DNA from: Acidithiobacillus ferruginosus
GTDB lineage: Bacteria; Pseudomonadota; Gammaproteobacteria; Acidithiobacillales; Acidithiobacillaceae
DNA length: 30,856 nucleotides
Assembly: GCF_018854495.1 (NCBI RefSeq)
Contig: NZ_JABBDR010000141.1
Coordinates: 1-30,856, forward strand
Direction of reading: 5' to 3'
The notes beneath the pieces are model-generated. The model ran no database searches. It was not told the origin of the DNA and saw only the letters and a list, made by a program, of their open reading frames with translations. A program made the translations under genes and the position numbers. This document shows positions 7,493 through 15,389 of the stretch, one piece after another. Within the stretch, counting starts at the first letter, position 1; every line of letters begins with the position of its first letter.

Positions 7493-7811
7493 TGGCGGAC
7501 CTCCAGACGGTTTGCCTTGGTAGGGTCGGGCAGGTGCTTCAACACCTCTCGGCCTGTTTTGTATTGTGCCGCAATCCACGATAAAGCGCAATAACGGATG
7601 ACGTATCCCATAACCTTGCAATGCAAAATGCTGTTTTTTATTGCTTACAGTGCCGCCATGTCAGGATATGGGGCGCTGGCGGGGCAGTGCGGGACAAAAT
7701 GGGGCACTTTTCCCGCAATCGGGCAGGGTGTCACTGTGGCTTGGGGCAGAGCTTGGGGCGCTCTTGGCTGGCGCTGAGATTGTCGGGAGGTGCTGTAAAC
7801 GCTTGGGGCTT

Positions 7812-7835
7812 AGTGTCCCGCCAGTGTCCCACGGG
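7812..7835 (+). repeat. 24-bp end repeat, right copy
   Basis: Identical to 720-743, in the same orientation, and lying just inside the right att repeat. See the left copy for the interpretation as possible integrase arm sites. Confidence 0.5.
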
Positions 7836-7837
7836 CA

Positions 7838-7871
7838 AAGAAAAAGGGCCTAGCCGTGAAGCTAAGCCCTT
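7838..7871 (-). terminator. Terminator downstream of tRNA-Gln
   Basis: On the minus strand AAGGGCTTAGC, a 6-nt loop and GCTAGGCCCTT make an 11-bp hairpin with one G-U pair, followed by a T-rich run. It starts about 10 nt after the tRNA 3' end. Because it lies inside the element, the element appears to supply both the tRNA 3' end and its terminator. Confidence 0.8.
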
Positions 7872-7879
7872 GTATTATC

Positions 7880-7927
7880 TTGGCTGGGGGACGTGGATTC
7901 GAACCACGGTTAGCGGAGTCAGAGTCC
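7880..7927. repeat. Right attachment site (within tRNA-Gln)
   Basis: Second copy of the 48-bp repeat, here forming the 3' part of the complete tRNA-Gln. By the usual logic of tRNA integration this copy came from the element. Confidence 0.9.
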
Positions 7928-7954
7928 GCGGTCCTACCGCTAGACGATCCCCCA
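7881..7954 (-). tRNA. tRNA-Gln (anticodon CTG)
   Basis: The minus strand folds into a cloverleaf: acceptor TGGGGGA/TCCCCCA, discriminator G and an encoded CCA (complement of 7881-7883). The anticodon stem GCGGA/TCCGC encloses the loop CTCTGAC, so the anticodon is CTG. The T arm carries GGTTCGAATCC. It reads 74 nt. The 3' 47 nt come from the att repeat, so the gene is intact only because the element rebuilds it. Confidence 0.95.
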
Positions 7955-8066
7955 AAACAGGGGCGAATGATAGCCGTGGCCGACTATCCGTGTCAAACGT
8001 GGACCTCGATAAGCATATCGGTGTATAAAATTGGCGGCGCGTTGCAAAAAAGGTGTTGTGGAAATG

Positions 8067-8095
8067 TTGCAACGTGTTCGCACCGGTGCTATAAC
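8067..8095 (+). promoter_or_regulatory. Sigma-70-type promoter of the porin gene
   Basis: TTGCAA (8067-8072), 17-nt spacer, then TATAAC (8090-8095), about 45 bp before the porin ATG. The -35 is one arm of an inverted repeat GTTGCAA-N19-TTGCAAC (8041-8073), a possible operator overlapping the promoter. Confidence 0.65.
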
Positions 8096-8141
8096 TTGCA
8101 CTGTAGTATTTGAAACACTGCTCTCGAGGAGGAGCCTAGTC

Positions 8142-9341
8142 ATGAAGAAGAATCTCGTAGCTTTGGCCGTTGCAGCGGCTTTTGTGGTCCCCGGCGTCGC
8201 TTTCGCCGCAGACACTTCCAACGCGGACACCGGCCCCGTTGTGTTCGGTTACGCCCAGATCACCGGCGCCCAGCAGTTCGGCACCGGCCCCGGCAGTTCC
8301 AATGGCCTCGTTTTTGGTGCCAACCGCATCCGTCTGGGTTTCAAGGGCGAAGCGGTTCCCGGCGTGACCTATTACATCCAGGGCGCGTATGACGAGGCGG
8401 GTTTAGGTAATGGTTTGCCAAATGGCCTGAATAACGGTCTCGGCGGTAACGTGCTGGGCGGAAATAGTGCACAGTTGATGGACGCCTGGATCAACTTCGC
8501 GCCGGTGCCCTTCGCCCAGTTGCAGGTCGGCAAGTTCAAGACCCCGGAAGGTCTGGAATACACCGGCACTGCGGGCAATGAACTGACCTTCATCTACCGC
8601 AACATGAACCAGTCCCTGTTGCCCGGACGTTCCGCCGGCGCCATGCTCCATGCCGACGACGTGATGGGCACGGGCATTGGCTATGCCGTGGGTATGTTTG
8701 ACAACACCTCGCTGGACAATTATACCGTCTTCAGCAACGGCAATACCTTTGGCGGTGGTCAGGGTGGATTACTCAACGGCAACGGCAAGTACATCGTTTC
8801 CGGCATGTTGAAGTATAGCATGGGCCCGCTGCTGACCGCGGAACTGAGCGGCAGTATGGGTACAGAGAACAATCGTGGCACCGACAACCTGACCAGTTGG
8901 AACGTTGGCGTCCAGGGCGGGATGATGGGCATCCACTACGGTGCGGGATACACCAGGGCATCCGGCGTTTCCGCATGGCCTTACCTGAATACCAACCCGT
9001 TGTATACCCCGGTCACTTATTCCGCTACTGATTGGCATGCGGAACTCGCCGCCAACTTGTACGAGATGACGCTGACCCCCGACTGGCTGGACGTCGAGGC
9101 TGCCGCGCGCTATGACCAGTATGCGGTCCACGGTCAGGGCACCTTGAGCAATACCACCGTGGGCTTGAACTACTACGTCAACCCCAACAACCCCCACGCC
9201 GCCGAAGTGCAGTTGAACTACATCCTGGCGACCCGTGGCGGTTCCATCAACAATGTTTATGGCACCTCCAGCAACGGGCTTGCCCCCATCAACGGCGTTG
9301 CTTACAACACCCTGATGTTGCAGTTCCAGGCCGGCTTCTAA
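8142..9341 (+). CDS. Outer-membrane porin (phosphate-selective OprO/OprP-like)
   Basis: A 399-aa protein with a clear Sec signal peptide (MKKNLVALAVAAAFVVPGVAFA, cut before ADTSN). The mature part is rich in alternating aromatic/hydrophobic strands. LMDAWINFAPVPFAQLQVGKFKTPEG is the segment typical of phosphate-selective porins of the OprO/OprP family and ends with an aromatic C-terminal phenylalanine (LQFQAGF), the outer-membrane assembly signal. Gly/Asn-rich loops are prominent. In acidithiobacilli a related porin (Omp40) is a major outer-membrane protein; equivalence here is a guess. The ATG at 8142 follows GAGGAGGAG; the upstream in-frame extension has no signal peptide. Confidence 0.85.
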   Translation: MKKNLVALAVAAAFVVPGVAFAADTSNADTGPVVFGYAQITGAQQFGTGPGSSNGLVFGANRIRLGFKGEAVPGVTYYIQGAYDEAGLGNGLPNGLNNGLGGNVLGGNSAQLMDAWINFAPVPFAQLQVGKFKTPEGLEYTGTAGNELTFIYRNMNQSLLPGRSAGAMLHADDVMGTGIGYAVGMFDNTSLDNYTVFSNGNTFGGGQGGLLNGNGKYIVSGMLKYSMGPLLTAELSGSMGTENNRGTDNLTSWNVGVQGGMMGIHYGAGYTRASGVSAWPYLNTNPLYTPVTYSATDWHAELAANLYEMTLTPDWLDVEAAARYDQYAVHGQGTLSNTTVGLNYYVNPNNPHAAEVQLNYILATRGGSINNVYGTSSNGLAPINGVAYNTLMLQFQAGF

Positions 9342-9380
9342 GTTCAAATAAGCCTTCGGGCCGCTTCGGTGGCCCCATTG

Positions 9381-9403
9381 CCGCCCCTTCGGGGGCGGTT
9401 TTT
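9381..9403 (+). terminator. Rho-independent terminator after the porin gene
   Basis: CCGCCCC-TTCG-GGGGCGG, a 7-bp stem with a stable TTCG tetraloop, followed by TTTTT. It starts 40 bp after the porin stop. Confidence 0.9.
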
Positions 9404-9405
9404 AT

Positions 9406-9476
9406 TTGCTTTTTGGGATGTATACCGTTATAAGAAAGCCCGCTGCGGGGCTTGTGGCCCCGGCGTTTTTTCTTAT
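9406..9476 (+). promoter_or_regulatory. typA leader: possible promoter plus two alternative hairpins
   Basis: TTGCTT (9406) and TATAAG (9429-9434) are 17 bp apart and could be the typA promoter. Just downstream AAGCCC/GGGCTT (9436-9441 with 9448-9453) competes with CGGGGC/GCCCCG (9446-9451 with 9457-9462), which ends in GCG and six T. The second is terminator-like. It may be a backup terminator of the porin transcript or an attenuator for typA. Confidence 0.4.
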
Positions 9477-9499
9477 GACCGTTTTTTGGGGAATATTCA

Positions 9500-11317
9500 G
9501 TGGCTCGTCAAATCCGTAACATCGCCATCATCGCCCACGTGGATCACGGCAAGACCACGCTGGTGGATCAGCTCCTGCGCCAGTCCGGTACTTTTGCCGC
9601 CCACCAGCAACTGGAAGAGCGGGTGATGGACAGCAACGACCTGGAAAAGGAGCGCGGCATCACCATCATGGCCAAGAACACGGCGGTGCAGTGGGGCGAC
9701 ACCCACATCAACATCGTCGACACCCCCGGCCATGCCGATTTCGGCGCCGAGGTGGAGCGGGTGCTGGGCATGGTGGACGGCGTGTTGCTGCTGGTGGATG
9801 CCGTCGAAGGCCCCATGCCGCAGACCCGTTTTGTCACCCGCAAAGCGCTGGAATTGGGTCTCAAGCCGATCGTGGTCATCAATAAGGTGGACCGCCCCGG
9901 CGCCCGCGCCGATTATGTCATCAGCGCCACCCTCGACCTGTTCGACAAGCTGGGAGCGACAGAAGAGCAACTGGATTTTCCGGTGATCTATGCCTCCGGT
10001 CTGCAGGGCTATGCAGGGGAAGATCCCGAAGTCCGCTCCGGTGACATGAAGCCCCTCTTTGAGATGATCCTCGATAAGGTGGCGGCCCCGGAAGGGGATC
10101 CCGAAGGTCCGTTGCAGATGCAGATTGCCGACCTGGATTACTCCAGTTATGTGGGGCGTATCGCGGTGGGTCGCATCCGCCGCGGTACCATGCGTCCCGG
10201 TCAGGATATCGTGTTGATTCACGGTGTCGATAAGACTCAGACCAAGGCGCGCATCCTTCAGCTCCTCGGCTTCGACGGCCTCAAGCGGGTGCCGTGGGAA
10301 AGTGCTACGGTGGGCGACATTGTTGCGGTGACCGGCATAGAAGATCCTTCCATCGGGGCCACCATCGCGGCGCCAGAAGCGCCTGATGCCCTGCCGTGGA
10401 AACCCATCGATGAACCCACCCTGAACATGACGTTTCAGGTCAATACCAGCCCCTTCGCGGGCAGGGAAGGCAAGTTTGTCACCAGTCGCCAGTTGCGCGA
10501 ACGCCTGTACCGCGAGTTGCTGATCAATGTCGCCCTGCGGGTGGAAGATACGGATAACGCCGATGTGTTCATGGTCTCCGGGCGCGGCGAGCTGCACCTG
10601 ACCATTCTGGTAGAAAACATGCGCCGCGAGGGCTATGAACTGGCGGTATCACGGCCCCGGGTGATTCAGCGCCAGGTGGACGGCGTCTGGGAAGAACCCT
10701 ATGAAGCACTGACCATCGATCTGGAAGAACAGCATCAGGGCACCATCATGGAACGCCTGGGCATCCGGCGCGGCGAATTGCAGGACATGATTCCCGATGG
10801 CCGGGGCCGCGTGCGGCTGGAGTACCGGATTCCCGCACGGGGTCTCATCGGTTTCCACACCGAATTTCTGACGGCCACGTCCGGCACCGGAGTCATCAGC
10901 CATATTTTTGATAGCTACGGTCCGGTGAAGGGCAGCATCCCTTCCCGTAACAACGGCGTGCTGATCTCGGCGGAAGAGGGCGAAGTGGTCGGATTCGCCC
11001 TGTTTAACCTGCAGGAACGCGGCCGGATGTTTGTGAGCCCAGGCGACAAGGTCTACGAGGGCATGGTCATTGGTATCCATACCCGCGACAACGATCTGGT
11101 GGTCAACCCGCTCAAGGAAAAGAAGCTGACCAATATGCGGGCATCGGGCTCAGACGAAAACATCATGCTGACGCCGCCAATCAAGCTGACGCTGGAGGCG
11201 GCGGTGGAGTTCATTGCGGACGATGAGTTGGTAGAGGCGGCGCCGCAGTCCATTCGCATTCGCAAACGTTATCTGACGGAGAACGAGCGCAAGAAGGCGT
11301 CGCGTGGCGGCGGATAA
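9500..11317 (+). CDS. typA: Ribosome-associated GTPase TypA/BipA
   Basis: TypA/BipA is a translational GTPase of the EF-G family that acts on ribosomes during stress and 50S assembly. The 605-aa length is normal. G1 AHVDHGKT (12-19), the ERGITI switch, DTPGHADF (G3) and NKVD (G4) are all present. EF-G-like domains follow, then the BipA-specific C-terminus ([15 protein letters not shown]). The start is GTG at 9500, preceded by GGGGA with about 8-nt spacing. It stands alone, between the porin terminator and a strong hairpin. Identification is secure. Confidence 0.97.
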   Translation: MARQIRNIAIIAHVDHGKTTLVDQLLRQSGTFAAHQQLEERVMDSNDLEKERGITIMAKNTAVQWGDTHINIVDTPGHADFGAEVERVLGMVDGVLLLVDAVEGPMPQTRFVTRKALELGLKPIVVINKVDRPGARADYVISATLDLFDKLGATEEQLDFPVIYASGLQGYAGEDPEVRSGDMKPLFEMILDKVAAPEGDPEGPLQMQIADLDYSSYVGRIAVGRIRRGTMRPGQDIVLIHGVDKTQTKARILQLLGFDGLKRVPWESATVGDIVAVTGIEDPSIGATIAAPEAPDALPWKPIDEPTLNMTFQVNTSPFAGREGKFVTSRQLRERLYRELLINVALRVEDTDNADVFMVSGRGELHLTILVENMRREGYELAVSRPRVIQRQVDGVWEEPYEALTIDLEEQHQGTIMERLGIRRGELQDMIPDGRGRVRLEYRIPARGLIGFHTEFLTATSGTGVISHIFDSYGPVKGSIPSRNNGVLISAEEGEVVGFALFNLQERGRMFVSPGDKVYEGMVIGIHTRDNDLVVNPLKEKKLTNMRASGSDENIMLTPPIKLTLEAAVEFIADDELVEAAPQSIRIRKRYLTENERKKASRGGG

Positions 11318-11340
11318 AACATCGCCGTAGGGGAATGACC

Positions 11341-11381
11341 GGAAATGGCCCGGAGCGGTTATAAGGCTCCGGGCCATTTCC
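11341..11381. terminator. Long hairpin between converging typA and methyltransferase genes
   Basis: A 16-bp perfect stem (GGAAATGGCCCGGAGC with its complement at 11366-11381) and a 9-nt loop. It lies 23 bp after typA and 3 bp from the methyltransferase stop. The stem ends in AAA/TTT, so it can work for both strands, although no long T tract follows. Confidence 0.75.
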
Positions 11382-11384
11382 ATG

Positions 11385-11990
11385 TCACATGGTGTCAGAT
11401 TTTTCCAGAACGATCAGACGGAACCAGCCGCCGACAGCGGCCGGTGTATCGCTGCGGCAGCGCAGTTCCGGGCATGGGGTCAGAAGGTCTTCAAACACCA
11501 GGTCGGTGTGGGTGGCAATGGGGCCGAACAGGGGGGCAAGCAGGCGTCGCCAGAAGGCGCGTTCACCGGGGCGCAGAAACTTGTCGAGAATCAGTATCCG
11601 ACCGCCGGGTTGGAGGACGCGGCAGGCCTCCGCCAATGCCGCGCCGGCATGGGGTACGACGGCCAGTATGAGATGCATGACGATAACGTCAAAGCAACCG
11701 TCCGGGAAGGGCAAAGCCTCGGCATCTGCCTGAACAAGCGAAAAATGAGGCGACGACCTGCGTGCGCGGCGGAGCATGCTGTGGGTGAGGTCGATGCCGA
11801 TGGCTTCGCAGTGGGCGGGCAGATAAGGAATGTCCAGCCCGGTGCCGATGCCATCGACCAGGACGCGGCAGGGTCCTTGCGGAATATGGCTGAGGCTGCA
11901 TTGCCGCAAGGGGGCAGAGAAGCTGCGCACCGCCGAATCGTATATGGGTGCCCAGAGCGCATAGGCGCGCTGCAGGCTCTGGCGGCTCAA
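11385..11990 (-). CDS. Class I SAM-dependent methyltransferase (UbiE/Methyltransf_11 type)
   Basis: About 201 aa. The SAM site VLVDGIGTGLDIPYL carries motif I (DGIGTG, a G-rich loop); IGIDLTHSML holds the acidic motif II; DAEALPFPDGCFDVIV is the characteristic ADAxxLPF segment of the Methyltransf_11 group; LQPGGRILILDKFLRPGE is motif III. Substrate unknown; UbiE-like quinone or small-molecule methylation are options. I take the TTG at 11990 as start because it overlaps the apaG stop (TTGA) and the sequence from there (SRQSLQRAYALWAPIYD) matches the family N-terminus. The frame runs further upstream inside apaG, with no better start. Confidence 0.75.
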   Translation of the reverse strand: MSRQSLQRAYALWAPIYDSAVRSFSAPLRQCSLSHIPQGPCRVLVDGIGTGLDIPYLPAHCEAIGIDLTHSMLRRARRSSPHFSLVQADAEALPFPDGCFDVIVMHLILAVVPHAGAALAEACRVLQPGGRILILDKFLRPGERAFWRRLLAPLFGPIATHTDLVFEDLLTPCPELRCRSDTPAAVGGWFRLIVLEKSDTM

Positions 11991-12370
11991 TGGAAGACGG
12001 TCGCCGCCGCCAGGCGAAAGGCGGGGATGGGAACCACAAAACTTTCGCCGGTATCGCTGACCCACTCGAAGGTGCCGTGCATGCTGCCTACGGGCGTGGA
12101 CAGGACGGACCCGCTGGTGTAACGGAAGCGTTGTCCAGGCTGCAGCGTGGGCTGTTCTCCGACCACGCCGGGCCCTTTGACCTCCTGGATATGGCCTTCG
12201 GCGTCCGTAATGATCCAGTGGCGATTGAGGAGTTGTGCCGTCTGCGGGCCGTTATTCAGCATCGTGATCTGATAGGCGAAGGCGAAGTGCTCCTGCTCCG
12301 GGCTGGACTGCTCCGGCAGATAGCGGGTCTCGACGCTGATCTGGATTTCTGTGGGGGGCTGGTCTTCCAT
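11987..12370 (-). CDS. apaG: ApaG domain protein
   Basis: A 127-aa single-domain ApaG protein. IQISVETRYLPEQSSPEQEHFAFAYQITMLN is the conserved fibronectin-like beta start, and GPGVVGEQPTLQPGQRFRYTSG, then MHGTF(E)WV, are signature elements. The gene was first linked to cobalt/magnesium resistance; its biochemical role is still poorly defined. An ATG at 12370 follows GGAG by 8 nt. Its stop overlaps the methyltransferase start. Confidence 0.95.
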   Translation of the reverse strand: MEDQPPTEIQISVETRYLPEQSSPEQEHFAFAYQITMLNNGPQTAQLLNRHWIITDAEGHIQEVKGPGVVGEQPTLQPGQRFRYTSGSVLSTPVGSMHGTFEWVSDTGESFVVPIPAFRLAAATVFH

Positions 12371-12459
12371 GGGTCTGCTCCGGGCCGCTGGTCGGTGTTG
12401 CGATTCAGAAACAGTCTAACGGTCTTGAGCTGGGCTGCCAAGCTATACCGGCGGACCGA

Positions 12460-12744
12460 TCAGCGTTTGGGCGCCGCAGCCGGGCGGGGGCGGTAGAGAA
12501 TGAGCACGCGCCCGATGTGGCCGACAACGTCGGCATGGCTGGCGCTGGCCAAGGTCTTTATCATGTCGTCGCGTTCGTCATGGGACACCTGGGGTAGACG
12601 TACCTTGACGAGTTCGTGGGCGTGGATGGCGACCTCCAGTTCGGCGAGAACGCCGTCGGTGATGCCGTGAGCACCGATGATGACGACGGGTTGGAGGGCG
12701 TGTGCCTGTCCACGCAGGGCTTGTCTATGTTTGGCGTCCAGCAT
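12460..12744 (-). CDS. yhbY: YhbY-family (CRM domain) ribosome assembly RNA-binding protein
   Basis: A 94-aa single CRM domain. It starts LDAKHRQALRGQAHALQPVVIIG, then the GxxG RNA-binding loop (GAHGITDGV), ELVKVRLPQ and a final VLILYRP strand. YhbY binds pre-50S particles. It is divergent from rlmE, a pairing conserved in many proteobacteria where both act on the large ribosomal subunit. Confidence 0.95.
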   Translation of the reverse strand: MLDAKHRQALRGQAHALQPVVIIGAHGITDGVLAELEVAIHAHELVKVRLPQVSHDERDDMIKTLASASHADVVGHIGRVLILYRPRPAAAPKR

Positions 12745-12833
12745 GGTATCCTCGTCAGTCTGATTGGGCCGCTATGGTGTAGCGGCAGAGTGTACGTTTG
12801 CGGAGGGCGGGGGTCAAAGCCCGGAGGTGTATT

Positions 12834-13493
12834 TTGGCAAGAAGTAAATCCAGTGAGAAGTGGCTGAAGGAACATTTTAAAGACCCATTTGTGCAGCGCG
12901 CCATGAAAGAGGGGTATCGCTCGCGGGCGAGCTACAAATTGCTGGAGATTCAGCAGAAGGATCACCTGATCCGGCCGGGCATGCGGGTGCTGGATGTGGG
13001 CGCGGCGCCGGGTGGCTGGACGCAGGTGGCGGCGCCGTTGATCGGCAGGAAGGGGCGACTGGTGGCGGTGGATCGCCTGGCAATGGACCCGGTGGCGGAC
13101 GCCACGGTAATCTGCGGCGACGTCTACGACGACGCCATACTGGCTGCCTGCCAGGAAGCCCTACCGGGCGGCGCCGACCTGATCATGAGTGACATGGCGC
13201 CCAACATGTCCGGTATTGCCAGTGTCGATCAGGCCCGCGCCATTGATCTCGCGGAGCTGGCTCTGGATATGGCCCATCGCTGGCTGGTGCCGGGCGGAGC
13301 GCTGCTGATCAAGGTGTTTATGGGGTCCGGCGCGGAGGAGTTGCGCCGGGCGCTGCGCCGAGACTTCAAGAAGATCGTGGTACGCAAGCCGGAGGCCTCG
13401 CGTGCGCGCTCTACGGAGCAGTACTGGCTGGCGCTGGACTTTCAGGGGGTTGCGCAGGAAAGGTTGGACAACGGTGGGGCGACTTCCCTATAA
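12834..13493 (+). CDS. rlmE: 23S rRNA 2'-O-methyltransferase RlmE (FtsJ)
   Basis: RlmE methylates the 2'-OH of U2552 in the 23S A-loop. The 219-aa product starts ARSKSSEKWLKEHFKDPFVQ, typical of the family. RASYKL holds the first catalytic Lys (K35). LDVGAAPGGWTQVA is the SAM loop; SDMAPNMSG the catalytic Asp region; LLIKVFMGSG the second Lys. A TTG start at 12834 is favoured by GGAGG 7 nt upstream; in-frame codons further 5' give residues foreign to the family. tRNA-Arg follows 10 bp after the stop. Confidence 0.96.
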   Translation: MARSKSSEKWLKEHFKDPFVQRAMKEGYRSRASYKLLEIQQKDHLIRPGMRVLDVGAAPGGWTQVAAPLIGRKGRLVAVDRLAMDPVADATVICGDVYDDAILAACQEALPGGADLIMSDMAPNMSGIASVDQARAIDLAELALDMAHRWLVPGGALLIKVFMGSGAEELRRALRRDFKKIVVRKPEASRARSTEQYWLALDFQGVAQERLDNGGATSL

Positions 13494-13503
13494 TCTGGCC
13501 CAC

Positions 13504-13580
13504 GCGCAGTTAGCTCAGATGGATAGAGCGTCGGCCTCCGAAGCCGAAGGTCACTGGTTCGACTCCAGTACTGCGCACCA
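13504..13580 (+). tRNA. tRNA-Arg (anticodon CCG)
   Basis: 77 nt: acceptor GCGCAGT/ACTGCGC with encoded ACCA. The D arm is TAGCTCAGATGGATAGAGC. The anticodon stem TCGGC/GCCGA encloses CTCCGAA, so the anticodon is CCG. The T arm is CTGGTTCGACTCCAG. A clean cloverleaf. Confidence 0.97.
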
Positions 13581-13647
13581 ACTCCCGCAAAGGTTTGGGA
13601 TCGCATTCCGGGCCTTTTCTCTTTCCCGCCATGGTGCGGACACCAAA

Positions 13648-14256
13648 TTATCCATCCCGGCGGAAAAGAAAGATTCTTCCTAATACATCGTTCCCGGTCA
13701 ATTGATGAAAAATGGCGAAAAGAACGTGCCCAAGCAGATATACCCATACAAGATAGGACACCAGCCGGTGAACTAGGGAAATGCGGGTATATAATACAAA
13801 ATCAGTCGAGTGCAGTCCGAGTATGGAATGTCCGCCGGGCAAAACAAAAAGCAGAATGGTTCCGGTTAATGCCATAAACGTAAACGACAATATGCCAATT
13901 CCATGCCAAAACCCGGACAGGCCCACGGTATCGCCACCTTCCGGAAGCATATGTCTCCCCAAGTTTCTGATATCTTTCAAAACAAGTGATATACCGGCAC
14001 GGTTCCATGGAAATAAAACGGAAAACTGCGACGCGGTATATATCCATAACCACTCGACGAAAATGACCAACGCTGACAGTATGCCGACATACTCATGCAG
14101 GTATAAAAAGAACCTCGTCTGCGGATCATGGACCAGTAGGCCGATACACATCTGCAGCGTCAGGACGATGGCCATGGCGAGATGTATGATCTTGGTAGTG
14201 TTGTCAAAATCGTGTGCGCCGCTTTTGCCTGCAACGCTATGGTCGTTAAGCACCAT
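13648..14256 (-). CDS. Cytochrome b561-type membrane protein
   Basis: A 202-aa protein with four predicted membrane helices: about 22-42 (KIIHLAMAIVLTLQMCIGLL), 55-75, 118-140 and 165-185. Histidines lie in the pattern of the Ni-Fe hydrogenase b-type / cytochrome b561 superfamily: KIIHLAMA, YLHEYVG, FWHGIG, LVHRLVSY and LGHVLFAIFHQ. It should carry two b haems and pass electrons between the quinone pool and a partner. The ATG at 14256 follows GAGGAG. It sits downstream of petI-iro, behind a terminator. Partner unknown. Confidence 0.8.
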   Translation of the reverse strand: MVLNDHSVAGKSGAHDFDNTTKIIHLAMAIVLTLQMCIGLLVHDPQTRFFLYLHEYVGILSALVIFVEWLWIYTASQFSVLFPWNRAGISLVLKDIRNLGRHMLPEGGDTVGLSGFWHGIGILSFTFMALTGTILLFVLPGGHSILGLHSTDFVLYTRISLVHRLVSYLVWVYLLGHVLFAIFHQLTGNDVLGRIFLFRRDG

Positions 14257-14356
14257 TCTTGTTGCTCCTCGCTGTCGACATAATCAAGGTAACAGATACG
14301 AGTTTCCAGGGAGCCGCTTCTGTCGTATACGGGTCTATTTCAATATTCCTTATAGA

Positions 14357-14809
14357 TCATGACAAGCCAATCGAATTTTTAATCGCGCTCAGTGCGATCT
14401 GCGGGTCCTTTATATACTGCAAGCGAATACCAAGGTCATCTCCGAGAATGATTATCGAGCCATATTTGAGTTTTGACCCAATCCAGCTCTGATCAACGTT
14501 TATATGGCGAATGGCCGAAGCGGGGATGATCGCCCTTATCGGACGAATCAGTCCGTATCTGACTATCAATTTGTCATTGTCTGCGGCACAGCTTGTGGTA
14601 AAGGTCAGAGTGGCTATGTTGGCGGCATCAATAAATGCCAAAACGATGAATACTGCACCAATTACGATGAAGAATCCTGTGCCGAGAAATAAAAACGGAA
14701 AGCTGCAGATAAATATGATCAGCGAACCAAAATATGCCGACTGGGCGACGGTAACATCCGCCAACACCATGGCAGGGTTTAATTTCAGGTCATATTGCTG
14801 CCCAGGCAT
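14357..14809 (-). CDS. Membrane protein with bacterial PH-like (bPH2/YdbT) domain
   Basis: A 150-aa protein. After a short cytosolic start (MPGQQYDLKLNPAMVLADV) come two adjacent hydrophobic spans (about 28-62), then a soluble C-terminal domain: DNDKLIVRYGLIRPIRAIIPASAIRHINVDQS. This is the pattern of bacterial PH domains of the YdbS/YdbT group (strand, RxxxxIPxxxIxxV). ATG at 14809 follows AGGAG with 7-nt spacing. Function unknown; position between the petI-iro terminator and the cytochrome b561-type gene suggests they are co-transcribed. Confidence 0.7.
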   Translation of the reverse strand: MPGQQYDLKLNPAMVLADVTVAQSAYFGSLIIFICSFPFLFLGTGFFIVIGAVFIVLAFIDAANIATLTFTTSCAADNDKLIVRYGLIRPIRAIIPASAIRHINVDQSWIGSKLKYGSIIILGDDLGIRLQYIKDPQIALSAIKNSIGLS

Positions 14810-14918
14810 GCTTGACTCCTGTATCCAGTGGTATGATCAGGGTACCACCAACATCTGCTGCAACCTAACGATTTTCCGGCTTCCAGCGGGCAACGAAGCC
14901 GCAGCATGTATGGTACGT

Positions 14919-14952
14919 TAAAAAATAAAAGCTCCCCTTCAGAGAAGGGGAG
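14919..14952 (-). terminator. Terminator of the petI-iro operon
   Basis: On the minus strand CTCCCCTTC-TCT-GAAGGGGAG (9-bp perfect stem, 3-nt loop) is followed by CTTTTATTTTTT. It lies 30 bp after the iro stop, so the pet-iro transcript probably ends here. Confidence 0.9.
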
Positions 14953-14981
14953 AAGCAGGAGGAACTCAGGGCAAAATGTGA

Positions 14982-15302
14982 CTACGCGGGCATCGGCGTA
15001 AACGCTATACAATACCCGGTGGGTGCGACGGATCCGGCTACCACCTTACAGCACTTCGGGGCAATAAAATTGGCGCAGACAGAGCACTGCTCCTTCCCCT
15101 TGGGGTGTGGCTGATACTGTACTTCCGCCTTGGGCGTGGTCCCGGGGCAATTACCCGCCGCATGGGCAGCGCCGATGGGATTGACTCCGACCACCGTCCC
15201 CGCAGCCACGACGCCAGCCGTAATGGCGATGCCTTTCAACAGGTCACGACGGCTTATGTTCCCGGCCTGGGAATTTCCGGTTTCCTTCAATTTCTCACTC
15301 AT
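14982..15302 (-). CDS. iro: Iro-type high-potential iron-sulfur protein (HiPIP)
   Basis: A 106-aa precursor with a Tat signal (SRRDLLKGIAITAG, arginines 18-19, cleavage near AHA|A about residue 48), hence a folded periplasmic protein. The mature part has the HiPIP cluster cysteines: C73-x2-C76, then C85 (adjacent C84) and C98 in GYCIAF, closely like Iro of Acidithiobacillus. HiPIPs carry one [4Fe-4S] cluster of high potential. Iro was first proposed as the Fe(II) oxidase and is now seen as an electron carrier; here it ends a bc1 operon, so it likely exchanges electrons with bc1. GGAG lies 8 nt before the ATG. Confidence 0.92.
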   Translation of the reverse strand: MSEKLKETGNSQAGNISRRDLLKGIAITAGVVAAGTVVGVNPIGAAHAAGNCPGTTPKAEVQYQPHPKGKEQCSVCANFIAPKCCKVVAGSVAPTGYCIAFTPMPA

Positions 15303-15389
15303 GATATCGCTCCTTCAGATGAACGGTTTTTACAGCCTGCCTCACTACGATCAGCGGGATACCACCTCATATATCCAAATCACCTTCCA

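Larger units (their letters stand above)
7434..7880. other. Integrase upstream region and right element end
   Basis: Apart from the 18-codon leader, the 24-bp end repeat and the tRNA terminator, I see no gene here. It should contain the integrase promoter and the right att arm, but no strong promoter could be picked by eye. Confidence 0.5.
558..7927. mobile_element. tRNA-Gln-integrated element (7.3 kb, satellite- or integrative-plasmid-like)
   Basis: The element is bounded by a perfect 48-bp direct repeat (558-605 and 7880-7927) that corresponds to the 3' part of a tRNA-Gln gene. A tyrosine integrase lies next to the intact tRNA, the usual arrangement for tRNA-targeting elements. The cargo is one minus-strand gene train: integrase, 218-aa unknown, HTH/AlpA-like protein, 144-aa protein, 38-aa membrane peptide, Toprim primase, RepA-type ATPase, 92-aa Cys-rich protein, 87-aa protein, nuclease, 53-aa protein and HGGxSTG protein. 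Together they give integration, regulation and replication functions. I see no capsid, terminase, portal, tail, relaxase or type IV secretion gene. It could be a phage satellite, an integrated plasmid or a decayed larger element. Confidence 0.9.

Noticed and set aside
9497..10597. Long minus-strand frame (366 codons) opposite typA
   Set aside because: A mirror of typA codon usage; typA is certain and the antisense product has no family features.
12769..12830. tRNA-like stretch before rlmE (GGTGTAGCGGCAGAG and a GGGGGTCAAAGCCC arm)
   Set aside because: The D-like and T-like pieces do not combine into a cloverleaf with a matching acceptor stem or anticodon arm. It may be a hairpin in the rlmE leader.
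13581..13647. Terminator after tRNA-Arg
   Set aside because: A T-rich stretch is present but only three- to five-base stems can be drawn.
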